64,000 nt of DNA, taken from the NCBI RefSeq assembly GCF_004364245.1, contig NZ_SOAV01000017.1:86223-150222 (forward strand). The letters are read 5' to 3'. The notes below the pieces were generated by a model, which worked only from the letters and a program-made list of their open reading frames with translations, had not been told where the DNA came from and searched no databases. The stretch comes from Streptomyces sp. BK208 (GTDB lineage Bacteria; Actinomycetota; Actinomycetes; Streptomycetales; Streptomycetaceae). Numbering within the stretch: the stretch's first letter is position 1; each line of letters starts with the position of its first letter. Position numbers and translations under genes: made by a program. Of this stretch, positions 24,450 through 32,147 are shown in pieces.

Positions 24450-25321
24450 CCGCCACCGCCGTACGACCCGTCGTCACCGACGCCAAGTCCGCACCCACCC
24501 GCCGCAGGACCGGTGCCGGTCTCGGCCTGGTGGCCTGGCTGGTCGGCATCGTCTTCTTCCTGCCCATCGCCTGGATGGCGCTGACCTCCTTCCACTCGGA
24601 GTCGGACGCCGCCACCAACCCGCCCTCCTTCGCCGCGTCGCTGACGCTGGACGGCTACCGGGAGTTCTTCGGCGCGGGCGGCGGGGCCAGCCCCTGGCCC
24701 GCACTGGTCAACTCCGCGGTGGCGTCGCTCGCCTCGACCCTCTTCGTCCTGGTCCTGGCCCTGCCCGCCGCCTACGCCCTGTCCATCCGCCCGGTGAAGA
24801 AGTGGACGGACGTCCTGTTCTTCTTCCTGTCCACCAAGATGCTGCCGGTGGTGGCGGGCCTGCTGCCGATCTACCTGTTCGCCAAGAACACCGGCATGCT
24901 GGACAACATCTGGCTGCTGGTCATCCTCTACACCTCGATGAACCTGCCGATCGCGGTCTGGATGATGCAGTCCTTCCTGGCCGAGGTCCCCGTCGCCATC
25001 ATCGAGGCGGCCCGGGTGGACGGCGCGAAGCTGCCCACGATCCTGGCCCGGGTCGTGGCCCCCATCGCCCTCCCGGGCATCGCGGCGACCTCTCTCATCT
25101 GCTTCATCTTCAGCTGGAACGAACTGCTCTTCGCCCGGGTGCTGACGGGCGTGGTCGCCGAGACCGCCCCCGTCTTCCTGACCGGCTTCATCACCAGCCA
25201 GGGCCTCTTCCTGGCCAAGGTGTGCGCCGCGTCGCTCGTCATCTCCCTGCCGGTGCTCGCCGCGGGGTTCGCCGCCCAGGACAAACTGGTCCAGGGCCTG
25301 TCGTTGGGAGCCGTGAAATGA
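24446..25321 (+). CDS. Polyol ABC transporter permease 2 (MalG-like)
   Basis: A 291-residue inner-membrane protein with six spans; the EAA loop is IEAARVDGAKLPTIL. It starts with an ATGA overlap with permease 1 and ends with another ATGA overlap with the dehydrogenase gene, so the four proteins of this unit should be made in step. Confidence 0.92.
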   Translation: MTATAVRPVVTDAKSAPTRRRTGAGLGLVAWLVGIVFFLPIAWMALTSFHSESDAATNPPSFAASLTLDGYREFFGAGGGASPWPALVNSAVASLASTLFVLVLALPAAYALSIRPVKKWTDVLFFFLSTKMLPVVAGLLPIYLFAKNTGMLDNIWLLVILYTSMNLPIAVWMMQSFLAEVPVAIIEAARVDGAKLPTILARVVAPIALPGIAATSLICFIFSWNELLFARVLTGVVAETAPVFLTGFITSQGLFLAKVCAASLVISLPVLAAGFAAQDKLVQGLSLGAVK

Positions 25322-26307
25322 AGGCCGCCGTCATCGAGTCCGTGGGCCGCGCCGTCGTCACCGACGTCCCCGACCCGACCCCGGGCCCGCGCGAGGTCGT
25401 CGTCGAGGTCGCCGCCTGCGGACTGTGCGGCACCGACCTGCACATCCTCCAGGGCGAGTTCGCCCCCAAGCTCCCGATCGTGCCGGGCCACGAGTTCGCC
25501 GGCGCGGTGGTCGGCGTCGGCGCCCAGGTCACGGAGGTGGCCGTCGGCGACCGGGTCGCGGTCGACCCCTCGCTGTACTGCTACGAGTGCCGCTACTGCC
25601 GCACCGGTCACAACAACCTCTGCGAACGCTGGGCGGCCATCGGCGTCACGACGGCGGGCGGCGCCGCGCAGTACGCGGTGGCGCCGGTCGCGAACTGCGT
25701 GAAGCTCCCCGAGCACGTGCGCACCCAGGACGCGGCCCTGATCGAGCCGCTCTCCTGCGCGGTCCGCGGCTACGACGTCCTCAAGTCCCGCCTCGGCGCC
25801 CACGTCCTGATCTACGGCTCCGGCACGATGGGCCTGATGATGCTGGAGCTGGCCAAGCGGACCGGCGCGGCCAGCGTCGACATGGTCGACCTCAACCCCG
25901 CCAGGCTGGAGACCGCCCGGGGCCTCGGCGTCTCGGCGTCGGCCGCGACCCCGGACGAACTGGACCGCCCCGGGGGCTGGGACCTCGTCATCGACGCCAC
26001 GGGCAACGCGGCGGCGATCCAGGACGGCCTGGACCGGGTCGCCAAGGCCGGCACGTTCCTCCAGTTCGGCGTCGCCGACTACGCGACGCGCGTGCAGATC
26101 GACCCGTACCGCATCTACAACCAGGAGATCACCATCACCGGCTCGATGGCGGTCCTGCACAGCTACGAGCGCGCGGCGGAGCTCTTCGCCAACGGGGTCC
26201 TGGACCCGGACGTCTTCATCAGCGACCGCGTCGAGCTCGACCGCTATCCGCAGGCCCTGGAGCAGTTCGCGGCGGGCGTGGGCCGCAAGATCGTCGTCGT
26301 GCCGTGA
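25318..26307 (+). CDS. Zinc-dependent polyol dehydrogenase (MDR family)
   Basis: A 329-residue medium-chain dehydrogenase of the sorbitol dehydrogenase group. The catalytic zinc region is CGLCGTDLH near residue 38 with GHEF near 60. The structural zinc site is CYECRYCRTGHNNLCER. The Rossmann motif reads IYGSGTMGLMM. It probably oxidises the polyol brought in by the preceding importer to a ketose, in the cytoplasm, with NAD. The DeoR regulator upstream would respond to a derived sugar phosphate. No sugar kinase is encoded beside it. Confidence 0.9.
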   Translation: MKAAVIESVGRAVVTDVPDPTPGPREVVVEVAACGLCGTDLHILQGEFAPKLPIVPGHEFAGAVVGVGAQVTEVAVGDRVAVDPSLYCYECRYCRTGHNNLCERWAAIGVTTAGGAAQYAVAPVANCVKLPEHVRTQDAALIEPLSCAVRGYDVLKSRLGAHVLIYGSGTMGLMMLELAKRTGAASVDMVDLNPARLETARGLGVSASAATPDELDRPGGWDLVIDATGNAAAIQDGLDRVAKAGTFLQFGVADYATRVQIDPYRIYNQEITITGSMAVLHSYERAAELFANGVLDPDVFISDRVELDRYPQALEQFAAGVGRKIVVVP

Positions 26308-26323
26308 CCGCACGGCCCGTCCG

Positions 26324-26400
26324 GTGCCTGAGGACGAGTGCCTGAGGACGAGGCCGTCCAGGCCGACAACGGGGGTCCGGGAGGCGGCAGCCACTAAGGG
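26324..26400. repeat. Streptomyces-type intergenic repeat with a 14 bp tandem
   Basis: GTGCCTGAGGACGA is repeated head to tail (26324-26337 and 26338-26351), followed by GGCCGTCCAGGCCGA and GGGGGTCCGGG. This resembles the GAGGACGAGG...GGGGTCCGG intergenic element that I remember from many Streptomyces genomes. It lies just after the dehydrogenase stop. Further on, 26428-26436 and 26451-26459 form a nine-base stem that could end the operon. Confidence 0.5.
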
Positions 26401-26483
26401 CGGGGCCCCAAGGGCGGGAAGGGAAGGGGCGGCGGGGGCGAAAACCCGAGCCCGCCGCCTCCACCGCCCGTACGATCCCCCGC

Positions 26484-26704
26484 ATGCCAGAACCCCACGG
26501 TTTCGCCTACACCGCCTCAGCATCCGGCACCGTCCACATCACCACCACAACCACCCCGCCACCACCCTCAACGGCTCCCGAGCCGCCCGCTTCCTCCAAG
26601 AGGTCGAGGCGGGCGACCCGCAGCAGGTCATGGCCCGCTGGACCGGCAACTACAAGCGCGGCAACGAACGCACGGCCCGCAACCACCCCCGAAACCGCCG
26701 CTGA
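26484..26704 (+). pseudogene. Small conserved-type gene broken by a -1 frameshift
   Basis: The frame from ATG 26484 begins MPEPHGFAYTASASGTVHI, then degenerates into a Thr/Pro run. The frame one base back continues as a sensible protein (HHNHPATTLNG, ARFLQEVEAGDPQQ, MARWTGNYKRGNERTARN) and stops at 26702-26704. Joined, they give a basic protein of about 73 residues that I recall as a typical small Streptomyces protein of unknown function. The break falls in the ACC/CAC-rich stretch 26538-26570, consistent with loss of one base or a sequencing slip. A TACGAT -10 box at 26471-26476 lies seven bases before the ATG, suggesting a leaderless message. Confidence 0.6.
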
Positions 26705-26780
26705 CCAGGCGGGACACGGCCCCGACCCGATTGGCCCCCGGGTAAGGGAACGGTAAAACGCCCCCGCTCGTTCACCCGGC

Positions 26781-28013
26781 ATGACAGCTATGACCCCCGG
26801 CTCGAACATCCCCCTCTCCGCCGCCCGCGTCACGGTGGACGTCGCCGCGCCCGTGCGGCTCGACGTATCGGGCCTGCTGCTCACCGCCGACGGCAAGGTG
26901 CGCTCCGACGACGACTTCATCTTCTACAACCAGCCCGCCGGCCAGGGCGTGACCTACCGCTCCGGCGGCGGCACCGCCCCGGACGCGATCACGGTCGACA
27001 CGGCCGCCGTCCCGCCGGGCATCGAGAAGATCGTCGTCACCGCCAGCCCGGACGCGGCCGGGCAGACCTTCCAGGGCATCGAACCCACCGCCACCATCCG
27101 CAACGCGGACGACGGCTCCGTCCTCGCCACCTTCACGCCCCCGCAGCTCGGCTCCGAGACCGCCCTGGTGATCGTGGAGGTCTACCTGCGAGGCGGCGCC
27201 TGGAAGGCCCGCGCGGTCGGCCAGGGGTACGCCAACGGCCTGGCCGGCATCGCCACGGACTTCGGCGTCACGGTGGAGGAGCCCGCGCCGGTCGCTCCCC
27301 CGGCCCAGCCGGCGACCCCGCAGCGGTCCCAGGCGGCCACGCCCCCGCCCCCGCCCGCGCCCGCCGCCGCGCCCACGATGCCCGCCGCGCCGCCGGCCCC
27401 ACCCGCCGCGCCGCCGGCCCCCGCCCCGGGCACCGGCAAGATCAACCTCGACAAGGGCCGGGTCAGCCTCCAGAAGAACCAGACGGTGTCCCTGGTCAAG
27501 GGCGGCCGGCCGGTGCTCTCCCAGGTCAAGATGGGCCTCGGCTGGGAGCCGGCGTACCGCGGCAAGGACATCGACCTGGACGCGTCGGTCATCGCCTACG
27601 GTCCGCAGCGCAACCACATCGACAGCTGCTACTTCGGCAAGCTCTCCATCGTCAACGGCGCGATCAAGCACTCCGGCGACAACCTGACCGGTGAGGGCGG
27701 CGGTGACGACGAGGTGATCGTCGTGGACCTGGGCCGGCTCCCGCAGGAGGTCAGCGGCCTGGTCTTCACGGTGAACTCCTTCTCGGGCCAGAAGTTCACC
27801 GAGGTCGCCAAGGCCTACTGCCGCCTCCTGGACGCCGCCACCGGCGAGGAGCTGGTCCGCTTCGACCTCACCAGCGCCGAGCCGCAGACCGGCGTGATGA
27901 TGGCGAAGCTGATCCGCCAGTACTCCGGCGAGTGGGAGATGACCGCGATGGGCGACTTCGTCAAGTCCCGCACGGTCCGCGGCATGGTGAAGCCGGCCGC
28001 GCAGGCGCTGTAG
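26781..28013 (+). CDS. TerD-family protein with two TerD domains
   Basis: A 410-residue cytoplasmic protein of the tellurium-resistance/stress TerD family. The second domain (about 230-410) has the full hallmark: GKDIDLDASVIAYG, then SGDNLTGEGGGDDE, the calcium-binding acidic loop. The first domain (1-170) keeps the overall pattern (SDDDFIFYNQP, GVTYRSGGG) but its acidic loop is degenerate. The two are joined by a Pro/Ala-rich linker at about 173-215. No other ter gene is adjacent. The GTTCACCCGGC just before the ATG is noted but not claimed as a regulatory site. The start could be either of two close ATGs (26781 or 26790). Confidence 0.88.
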   Translation: MTAMTPGSNIPLSAARVTVDVAAPVRLDVSGLLLTADGKVRSDDDFIFYNQPAGQGVTYRSGGGTAPDAITVDTAAVPPGIEKIVVTASPDAAGQTFQGIEPTATIRNADDGSVLATFTPPQLGSETALVIVEVYLRGGAWKARAVGQGYANGLAGIATDFGVTVEEPAPVAPPAQPATPQRSQAATPPPPPAPAAAPTMPAAPPAPPAAPPAPAPGTGKINLDKGRVSLQKNQTVSLVKGGRPVLSQVKMGLGWEPAYRGKDIDLDASVIAYGPQRNHIDSCYFGKLSIVNGAIKHSGDNLTGEGGGDDEVIVVDLGRLPQEVSGLVFTVNSFSGQKFTEVAKAYCRLLDAATGEELVRFDLTSAEPQTGVMMAKLIRQYSGEWEMTAMGDFVKSRTVRGMVKPAAQAL

Positions 28014-28032
28014 CGAACCGCGCCGCGAGCCG

Positions 28033-28061
28033 AGGGGCCGCCCGTCCTGCGGGCGGCCCCT
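28033..28061. terminator. Bidirectional terminator between TerD and TetR genes
   Basis: AGGGGCCGCCCG (28033-28044) pairs with CGGGCGGCCCCT (28050-28061), 12 base pairs with a five-base loop. It lies between two convergent genes and overlaps the TetR stop codon. Confidence 0.8.
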
Positions 28062-28620
28062 ACGGCCGTGCCAGACCCTCCATCAGCAGCGACAGATACC
28101 GCCGTACGGCTGTCCCGTCCACCTCGCCGGCCGTCTCCGCCGCCGTCACCACCCCGTGCAGCAGCCGCAGCACCTCGACCGGCTCGACGTCCGGCCGCAG
28201 CTCCCCCGCCTCCTGCGCGGCTCCCACGAGCCGGACCGCCGCGCCCCGCACGCAGTCCCCGCACGCGGGTCCGCCGCCGGTGACGGCCGTACCGAGCAGC
28301 GCCCTGAGCCCGCGCACGTGGAGCATTCCGACGGCCAGTTCGTCGAGCCACGCCACGAGCGCCGCGCCCGGCGGCCGCGCGGCCGCGATCACGTCGGCGC
28401 GGGCCGCGATCGCCTCCAGGCGCTCCAGGTAGGCGGCCTCCAGCAGCGCCTGCCGCGTCGGGAAGTGCCGGTAGAGGGTGCCGACCCCCACCCCGGCCCG
28501 CCGGGCGATGTCGTCCAGGGAAGCGCCCTCACCGTGCTCGGCGAACGCCTCCGCCGCGACCGCCAGCAACCGCTCACGATTCCGCCGCGCATCCGCCCGC
28601 ATGGGCCTGACCTGCGCCAT
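28060..28620 (-). CDS. TetR-family transcriptional regulator
   Basis: A 186-residue repressor. The helix-turn-helix is at about residues 30-55, SLDDIARRAGVGVGTLYRHF. The C-terminal ligand domain has a CGDC pair of unknown meaning. AGGAG lies nine bases before ATG 28620, and a TAGGCT -10 box is at about 28656 on the gene strand. The usual divergent target gene is missing: the neighbour is the homing-endonuclease gene, transcribed in the same direction. Confidence 0.87.
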   Translation of the reverse strand: MAQVRPMRADARRNRERLLAVAAEAFAEHGEGASLDDIARRAGVGVGTLYRHFPTRQALLEAAYLERLEAIAARADVIAAARPPGAALVAWLDELAVGMLHVRGLRALLGTAVTGGGPACGDCVRGAAVRLVGAAQEAGELRPDVEPVEVLRLLHGVVTAAETAGEVDGTAVRRYLSLLMEGLARP

Positions 28621-28690
28621 CCCCGTCTCCTGCCCAGCGGTAACCTTCCGGCCAGCCTATCCGAGGCAGACACTGCCGCCTTGCCACCCG

Positions 28691-29929
28691 TCAAGCGCTG
28701 CAGTCGAGAATGGAACGCCTCGACGCACCTGTCACCAATCCGTTCACGATGAACAAGGAAGCGGCCCCCATGTCAAGGCTGAAGACGCGCTTTCTGCCGG
28801 CCGGCTCGACAGTTTTGACTCTGTCCAGGGCGACACTCTCGTCGTATCCATGCATGTCGCTTCGCGCGGCCTCGACATGACTCACCGCATGCGCGACGTC
28901 TTCGAGCCTGGTCGCCTTGTACCCGATGCGAAGGTGCAGCAGGTTCGCGAGACGCACCACCGCAGTGGCGCGAGAGACGTCAACAATGTGGATCGGGCGC
29001 CGTCCCATAACGCGGTAGCCGTTGATCCAGTGTGCTGACTCGGAGCCCCTCTCGATCACCCGGTGCGTACTGGTGACGCCCAGGCGAAGGAGGGCGTCCG
29101 CGACTTGCCTCGCCAGTACGGGCGAGACGGTGGCGTACTCGACAGAGCCGTGAACGGTGCCCCTGGGATTGCGCCTTTCGCGCACATGGCCGTCGGTGTC
29201 GATCAGCCCAGAGAGGCACCCGATCCAGAAGTCTCGACTGAACAGCTCGTCAGGAAGATGCTTCTCCGCGCAGCTCTGTCCCCAGACACCAAAACGCCGG
29301 AGGCATTGGGTCAAAGGATTGCGCCGCCCCGAGAGGTACGGAAACCTCAGACGCACAATGCGCCCCGAGGGGATCTCACGCACCCCGCACCCGTACTTCG
29401 CCGCCAGCGTACGCATGAACGACACCGCACCATCCGCGGGGTCGCCGTGGAATTCGGGTGTGCAGGACGTCATTCCACCATCACCGAGCATGGCGCCCAC
29501 GAAGTAGCCCTCGTCCGAGCTTCCCTGTTCTCCGAAACGGCCGGCCGTCAATGCGAGCGGGATCCGGTCGCCTGGAACAAGGGTGTCTGACCGCTTCCAC
29601 TCCCACGCCTGGCGGCCCTTTCGGCGTTGTGTCACCCACTCCTGACCAGGAGCCACCTGCACGACACGCCCGGATACGAACCGGATGTCGAGCGCTTCTT
29701 CCACCTCCCCCGACGTGATGGAGACGGGCTGAGCAGAAACCACTTCACCGACGGAGTGGTCGCGAGGTCCCTGATGGGGGCCGTAGCGTACTGGCCTCGT
29801 GTCCCAAGCCTTGTTGTACGACAACACGGGAAGGCAGCACTCGACTACCTGCTCCACAGTTCTCACAGAACCGTCTGGCAACCAGACCGGCGCTCCTTCG
29901 ACAACCCCTTGTTGCCATACCCGCCCCAT
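28691..29929 (-). CDS. Free-standing LAGLIDADG endonuclease in a degenerate intein (Hint) shell
   Basis: A 412-residue protein built like an intein but with no host protein around it. The N-terminal Hint-like part (about 8-130) has the block A pattern APVWLPDGSV, but Gly or Val stands where the splicing Cys/Ser should be. Block B reads VAPGQEWVT, with Gln for the conserved His. Two DOD endonuclease motifs follow: GYFVGAMLGDGG at 141-152 and CLSGLIDTDGHV at 238-249. The C-terminal block VFSLDMGAASLFIVNGLVTG lacks the terminal His-Asn pair. So cleavage of a specific DNA site may remain, splicing probably not. ATG 29929 has GGGGAG five bases upstream. Base composition is clearly lower in GC (57% at 29221-29280) than its neighbours. 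Confidence 0.82.
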   Translation of the reverse strand: MGRVWQQGVVEGAPVWLPDGSVRTVEQVVECCLPVLSYNKAWDTRPVRYGPHQGPRDHSVGEVVSAQPVSITSGEVEEALDIRFVSGRVVQVAPGQEWVTQRRKGRQAWEWKRSDTLVPGDRIPLALTAGRFGEQGSSDEGYFVGAMLGDGGMTSCTPEFHGDPADGAVSFMRTLAAKYGCGVREIPSGRIVRLRFPYLSGRRNPLTQCLRRFGVWGQSCAEKHLPDELFSRDFWIGCLSGLIDTDGHVRERRNPRGTVHGSVEYATVSPVLARQVADALLRLGVTSTHRVIERGSESAHWINGYRVMGRRPIHIVDVSRATAVVRLANLLHLRIGYKATRLEDVAHAVSHVEAARSDMHGYDESVALDRVKTVEPAGRKRVFSLDMGAASLFIVNGLVTGASRRSILDCSA

Positions 29930-30042
29930 CGCCTCTCCCCTTGCCGATCGCCCGGCATACACGACACCAGAACGCTAATTCGACAAGGGGAGCTGGCTTG
30001 TCCTTAAGGCGAGTGCACCACTCGTCCGAGGGATAGAAGGTG

Positions 30043-31521
30043 CTACCGGCGCTTCTGCCGCTTCCACGGTCCCGTGATCGCCAGCATGATGCCCGGCGTC
30101 TGGATGTTGGCGTAGAGGGTCCGGCCGTCGGGCGAGAAGGTGACGCCGGTGAACTCGCTGTACTCGGGCTCGTCCTCGGTGCCCTGGTTCAGTTCGTTGC
30201 GGGCGATGGGGTAGGTGCGCCCGCTGTCGGTGGCGCCGAACAGGTGCTGGACGCCCTCACCGTCCTCGGCGATGACCAGGCCGCCGTACGGGGAGACGGT
30301 GATGTTGTCGGGGCCGTCGAAGGCGCCGTCGGCGGACGGGTCGGCGTTGACGCCGAGCAGGACCTTCAGGGTCAGGGTGCGGCGCTTGGGGTCGTAGAAC
30401 CAGACCTGGCCGTCGTGCGGGCGGCCGGGGCTCTCGTCACGGGCGTAGGAGGAGACGATGTAGGTGCCGCCGTCGGCCCACCACATGCCCTCCAGCTTGC
30501 GGGCGCGGGTGACCTGGCCGGCGGTGAACTGCTTGCGCACGGAGGTGGTCCTCGCGTCGCGGTCGGGGACGTCGACCCAGTCGACGCCGTAGACGGTGCC
30601 GGTCTTCGTGGCGCGGGAGAGATCGTCGACGAACTTGCCGCCGGAGTCGAAGCACTTGAAGGCCTGGAGGACCCCGGCGTCGTCGGCGAGGGTGCGCAGC
30701 CGGCCGCGGCCGTGCCGGAAGTGCTCCGGCGGGGTCCAGCGGTAGAGCAGGCCGTTGGGGCCCGAGGCGTCCTCGGTGAGGTAGGCGTGGCCGCGCTTGG
30801 GGTCGATGACGACGGCCTCGTGGGCGTAACGGCCGAACGCCTTGACCGGCTTGGGGTCGCGGTTGGCGCGGCGGTCCTCGGGGTCGACCTCGAAGACGTA
30901 GCCGTGGTCCTTGGTCATGCCGTTCTTGCCGGCCTTGTCCTCGGTCTCCTCGCAGGTCAGCCAGGTGCCCCACGGAGTGCTGCCGCCCGCGCAGTTGGTG
31001 GCGGTACCGGCGATGCCGACCCACTCGGCGACGTGACCGCCGCGACGGACCTCGACGACCGTGCAGCCACCGGCGGCGGCCGGGTCGTAGACGAGTCCCT
31101 CGGTGAGCGGGACGGGGTGCGGCCAGTCGTCGCGGTGGCCGCCGAGCTCGTGGTTGTTGACGAGGAGGGTGGTGCCGCGCGGGCCCTCGAAGCTGGCGGT
31201 GCCGTCGTGGTTGGACGGGGTGTACTCGCCGGTCTCCAGTTTGGTGCGGCCGGAGTAGGTGATGATCTCGTACCGGAATCCGGCGGGCAGGGCGAGGATG
31301 CCGTCCGGGTCCGGGACCAGCGGTCCGTAGCCGACCCCGCCGTGCTCGTCGTGGTGGTGGTCGTGTCCGTGGCCGCGCTCCTGCTCCTCCCCCACGCTGT
31401 CGGTGTCCGTGGACGCGAGGGCGTTCGGGGCGGTCGCGAGGGCGCCGACGCTGCCCGCCAGCACGACCCCGGCGCCGGTGAGCGCGGATCGGCTGGCGAA
31501 ATCCCTGCGGGTGAGCGACAT
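30043..31521 (-). CDS. PhoX-family (DUF839) secreted phosphatase
   Basis: A 492-residue exported protein of the PhoX alkaline-phosphatase family, iron/calcium enzymes that release phosphate from organic esters. A twin-arginine leader begins SLTRRDFASRSALTG. The mature N-terminus has a His-rich patch, GHGHDHHHDEHG, near residue 45. Propeller-type repeats include LLVNNHELGGHR and STPWGTWLTCEET, a family signature. ATG 31521 was chosen because it opens directly into the leader. Upstream lies a run of 11 bp PHO-box units, so expression probably responds to phosphate starvation through PhoP. Confidence 0.9.
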   Translation of the reverse strand: MSLTRRDFASRSALTGAGVVLAGSVGALATAPNALASTDTDSVGEEQERGHGHDHHHDEHGGVGYGPLVPDPDGILALPAGFRYEIITYSGRTKLETGEYTPSNHDGTASFEGPRGTTLLVNNHELGGHRDDWPHPVPLTEGLVYDPAAAGGCTVVEVRRGGHVAEWVGIAGTATNCAGGSTPWGTWLTCEETEDKAGKNGMTKDHGYVFEVDPEDRRANRDPKPVKAFGRYAHEAVVIDPKRGHAYLTEDASGPNGLLYRWTPPEHFRHGRGRLRTLADDAGVLQAFKCFDSGGKFVDDLSRATKTGTVYGVDWVDVPDRDARTTSVRKQFTAGQVTRARKLEGMWWADGGTYIVSSYARDESPGRPHDGQVWFYDPKRRTLTLKVLLGVNADPSADGAFDGPDNITVSPYGGLVIAEDGEGVQHLFGATDSGRTYPIARNELNQGTEDEPEYSEFTGVTFSPDGRTLYANIQTPGIMLAITGPWKRQKRR

Positions 31522-31590
31522 GGTGTCTCCTGTGACGGTGGGCGGGCCGTGGAGGGTGGCGGACCTCGGTCCGGCGTCACGGTTCCGCCC

Positions 31591-31634
31591 GTGCCTGAAC
31601 GGGAGTCCCACCGGTTGTTGAACGGGACCTGAAC
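31591..31634 (-). promoter_or_regulatory. PHO box: four contiguous 11 bp direct-repeat units
   Basis: On the gene strand contiguous units read GTTCAGGTCCC (31624-31634), GTTCAACAACC (31613-31623), GGTGGGACTCC (31602-31612) and CGTTCAGGCAC (31591-31601). The first two match the GTTCA-led PhoP direct-repeat pattern of Streptomyces well, the third poorly, and the fourth is out of register by one base. They end about 70 bases before the PhoX start codon. Confidence 0.65.
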
Positions 31635-32147
31635 GGGCGGAGACCTCTCCGACCGGCCGAGAGCCCCGCCCTCGGGTCCCCGGTCCCGCCGCGAGCCGCC
31701 GCCTCGCCCCGGCTCGGGCTCAGGGCTCAGGGCTCCGGGCTCCGGGCTCCGGCTCAGGGCTCCGGCTCAGGGCTCCGGGTCCGGGCTCCAGCCGCCTGTC
31801 GCCTGTCGCCTGCCGCCTGTGTCGACCGCTTGTCGCTGGTCTCCTGTGGCAAGTCGCTTGCCGCTGGTCGGCCGAGGCCGGCCGCCGCCGCTGGTCGGCT
31901 GAGGCCGGCCGCCGCCGCTGGTCGGCTGAGGCCGGCCGCCTGTCGCCGCTCACCGGCGGCAGCCACCGGGAGTCGTCCGCCCGGGAGCGACAGCCGGTCC
32001 CGGCCGCAGACCGACTGCCCTTCCGCCCATCCCCCGCCCCTCCCGCCCCGGGGTCAACCACCGTCCCGACTCAAGGAGACAACCACACCGCCCGCCGCGA
32101 GGGCCCCGCCCCGCCACCCGCCCGTTCACCGCCCGCGGGTCGGCCGG
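31635..32147. repeat. Gene-free interval with short tandem repeats
   Basis: No convincing gene is seen in this 513 bp stretch. It contains variants of GGGCTCC/GGGCTCA in series (about 31716-31789), four 7 bp GCCTGTC-like units (31794-31820), and a clean 27 bp repeat present three times (31861-31887, 31888-31914, 31915-31941; unit begins CCGCTGGTCGG) with single-base differences. The open frames across it encode only repetitive Arg/Ala/Asp or Pro/Gly runs. Confidence 0.75.

Noticed and set aside
26769..26779. A PHO-like GTTCACCCGGC just before the TerD start
   Set aside because: Only one unit, too close to the start codon, and no link between TerD and phosphate control.
31720..32061. A minus-strand frame of about 113 residues in the repeat interval
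   Set aside because: It is built almost wholly from repeat units (Pro-Ala-Ser-Ala-Asp-Gln-Arg) and has no ribosome site or homologous pattern.
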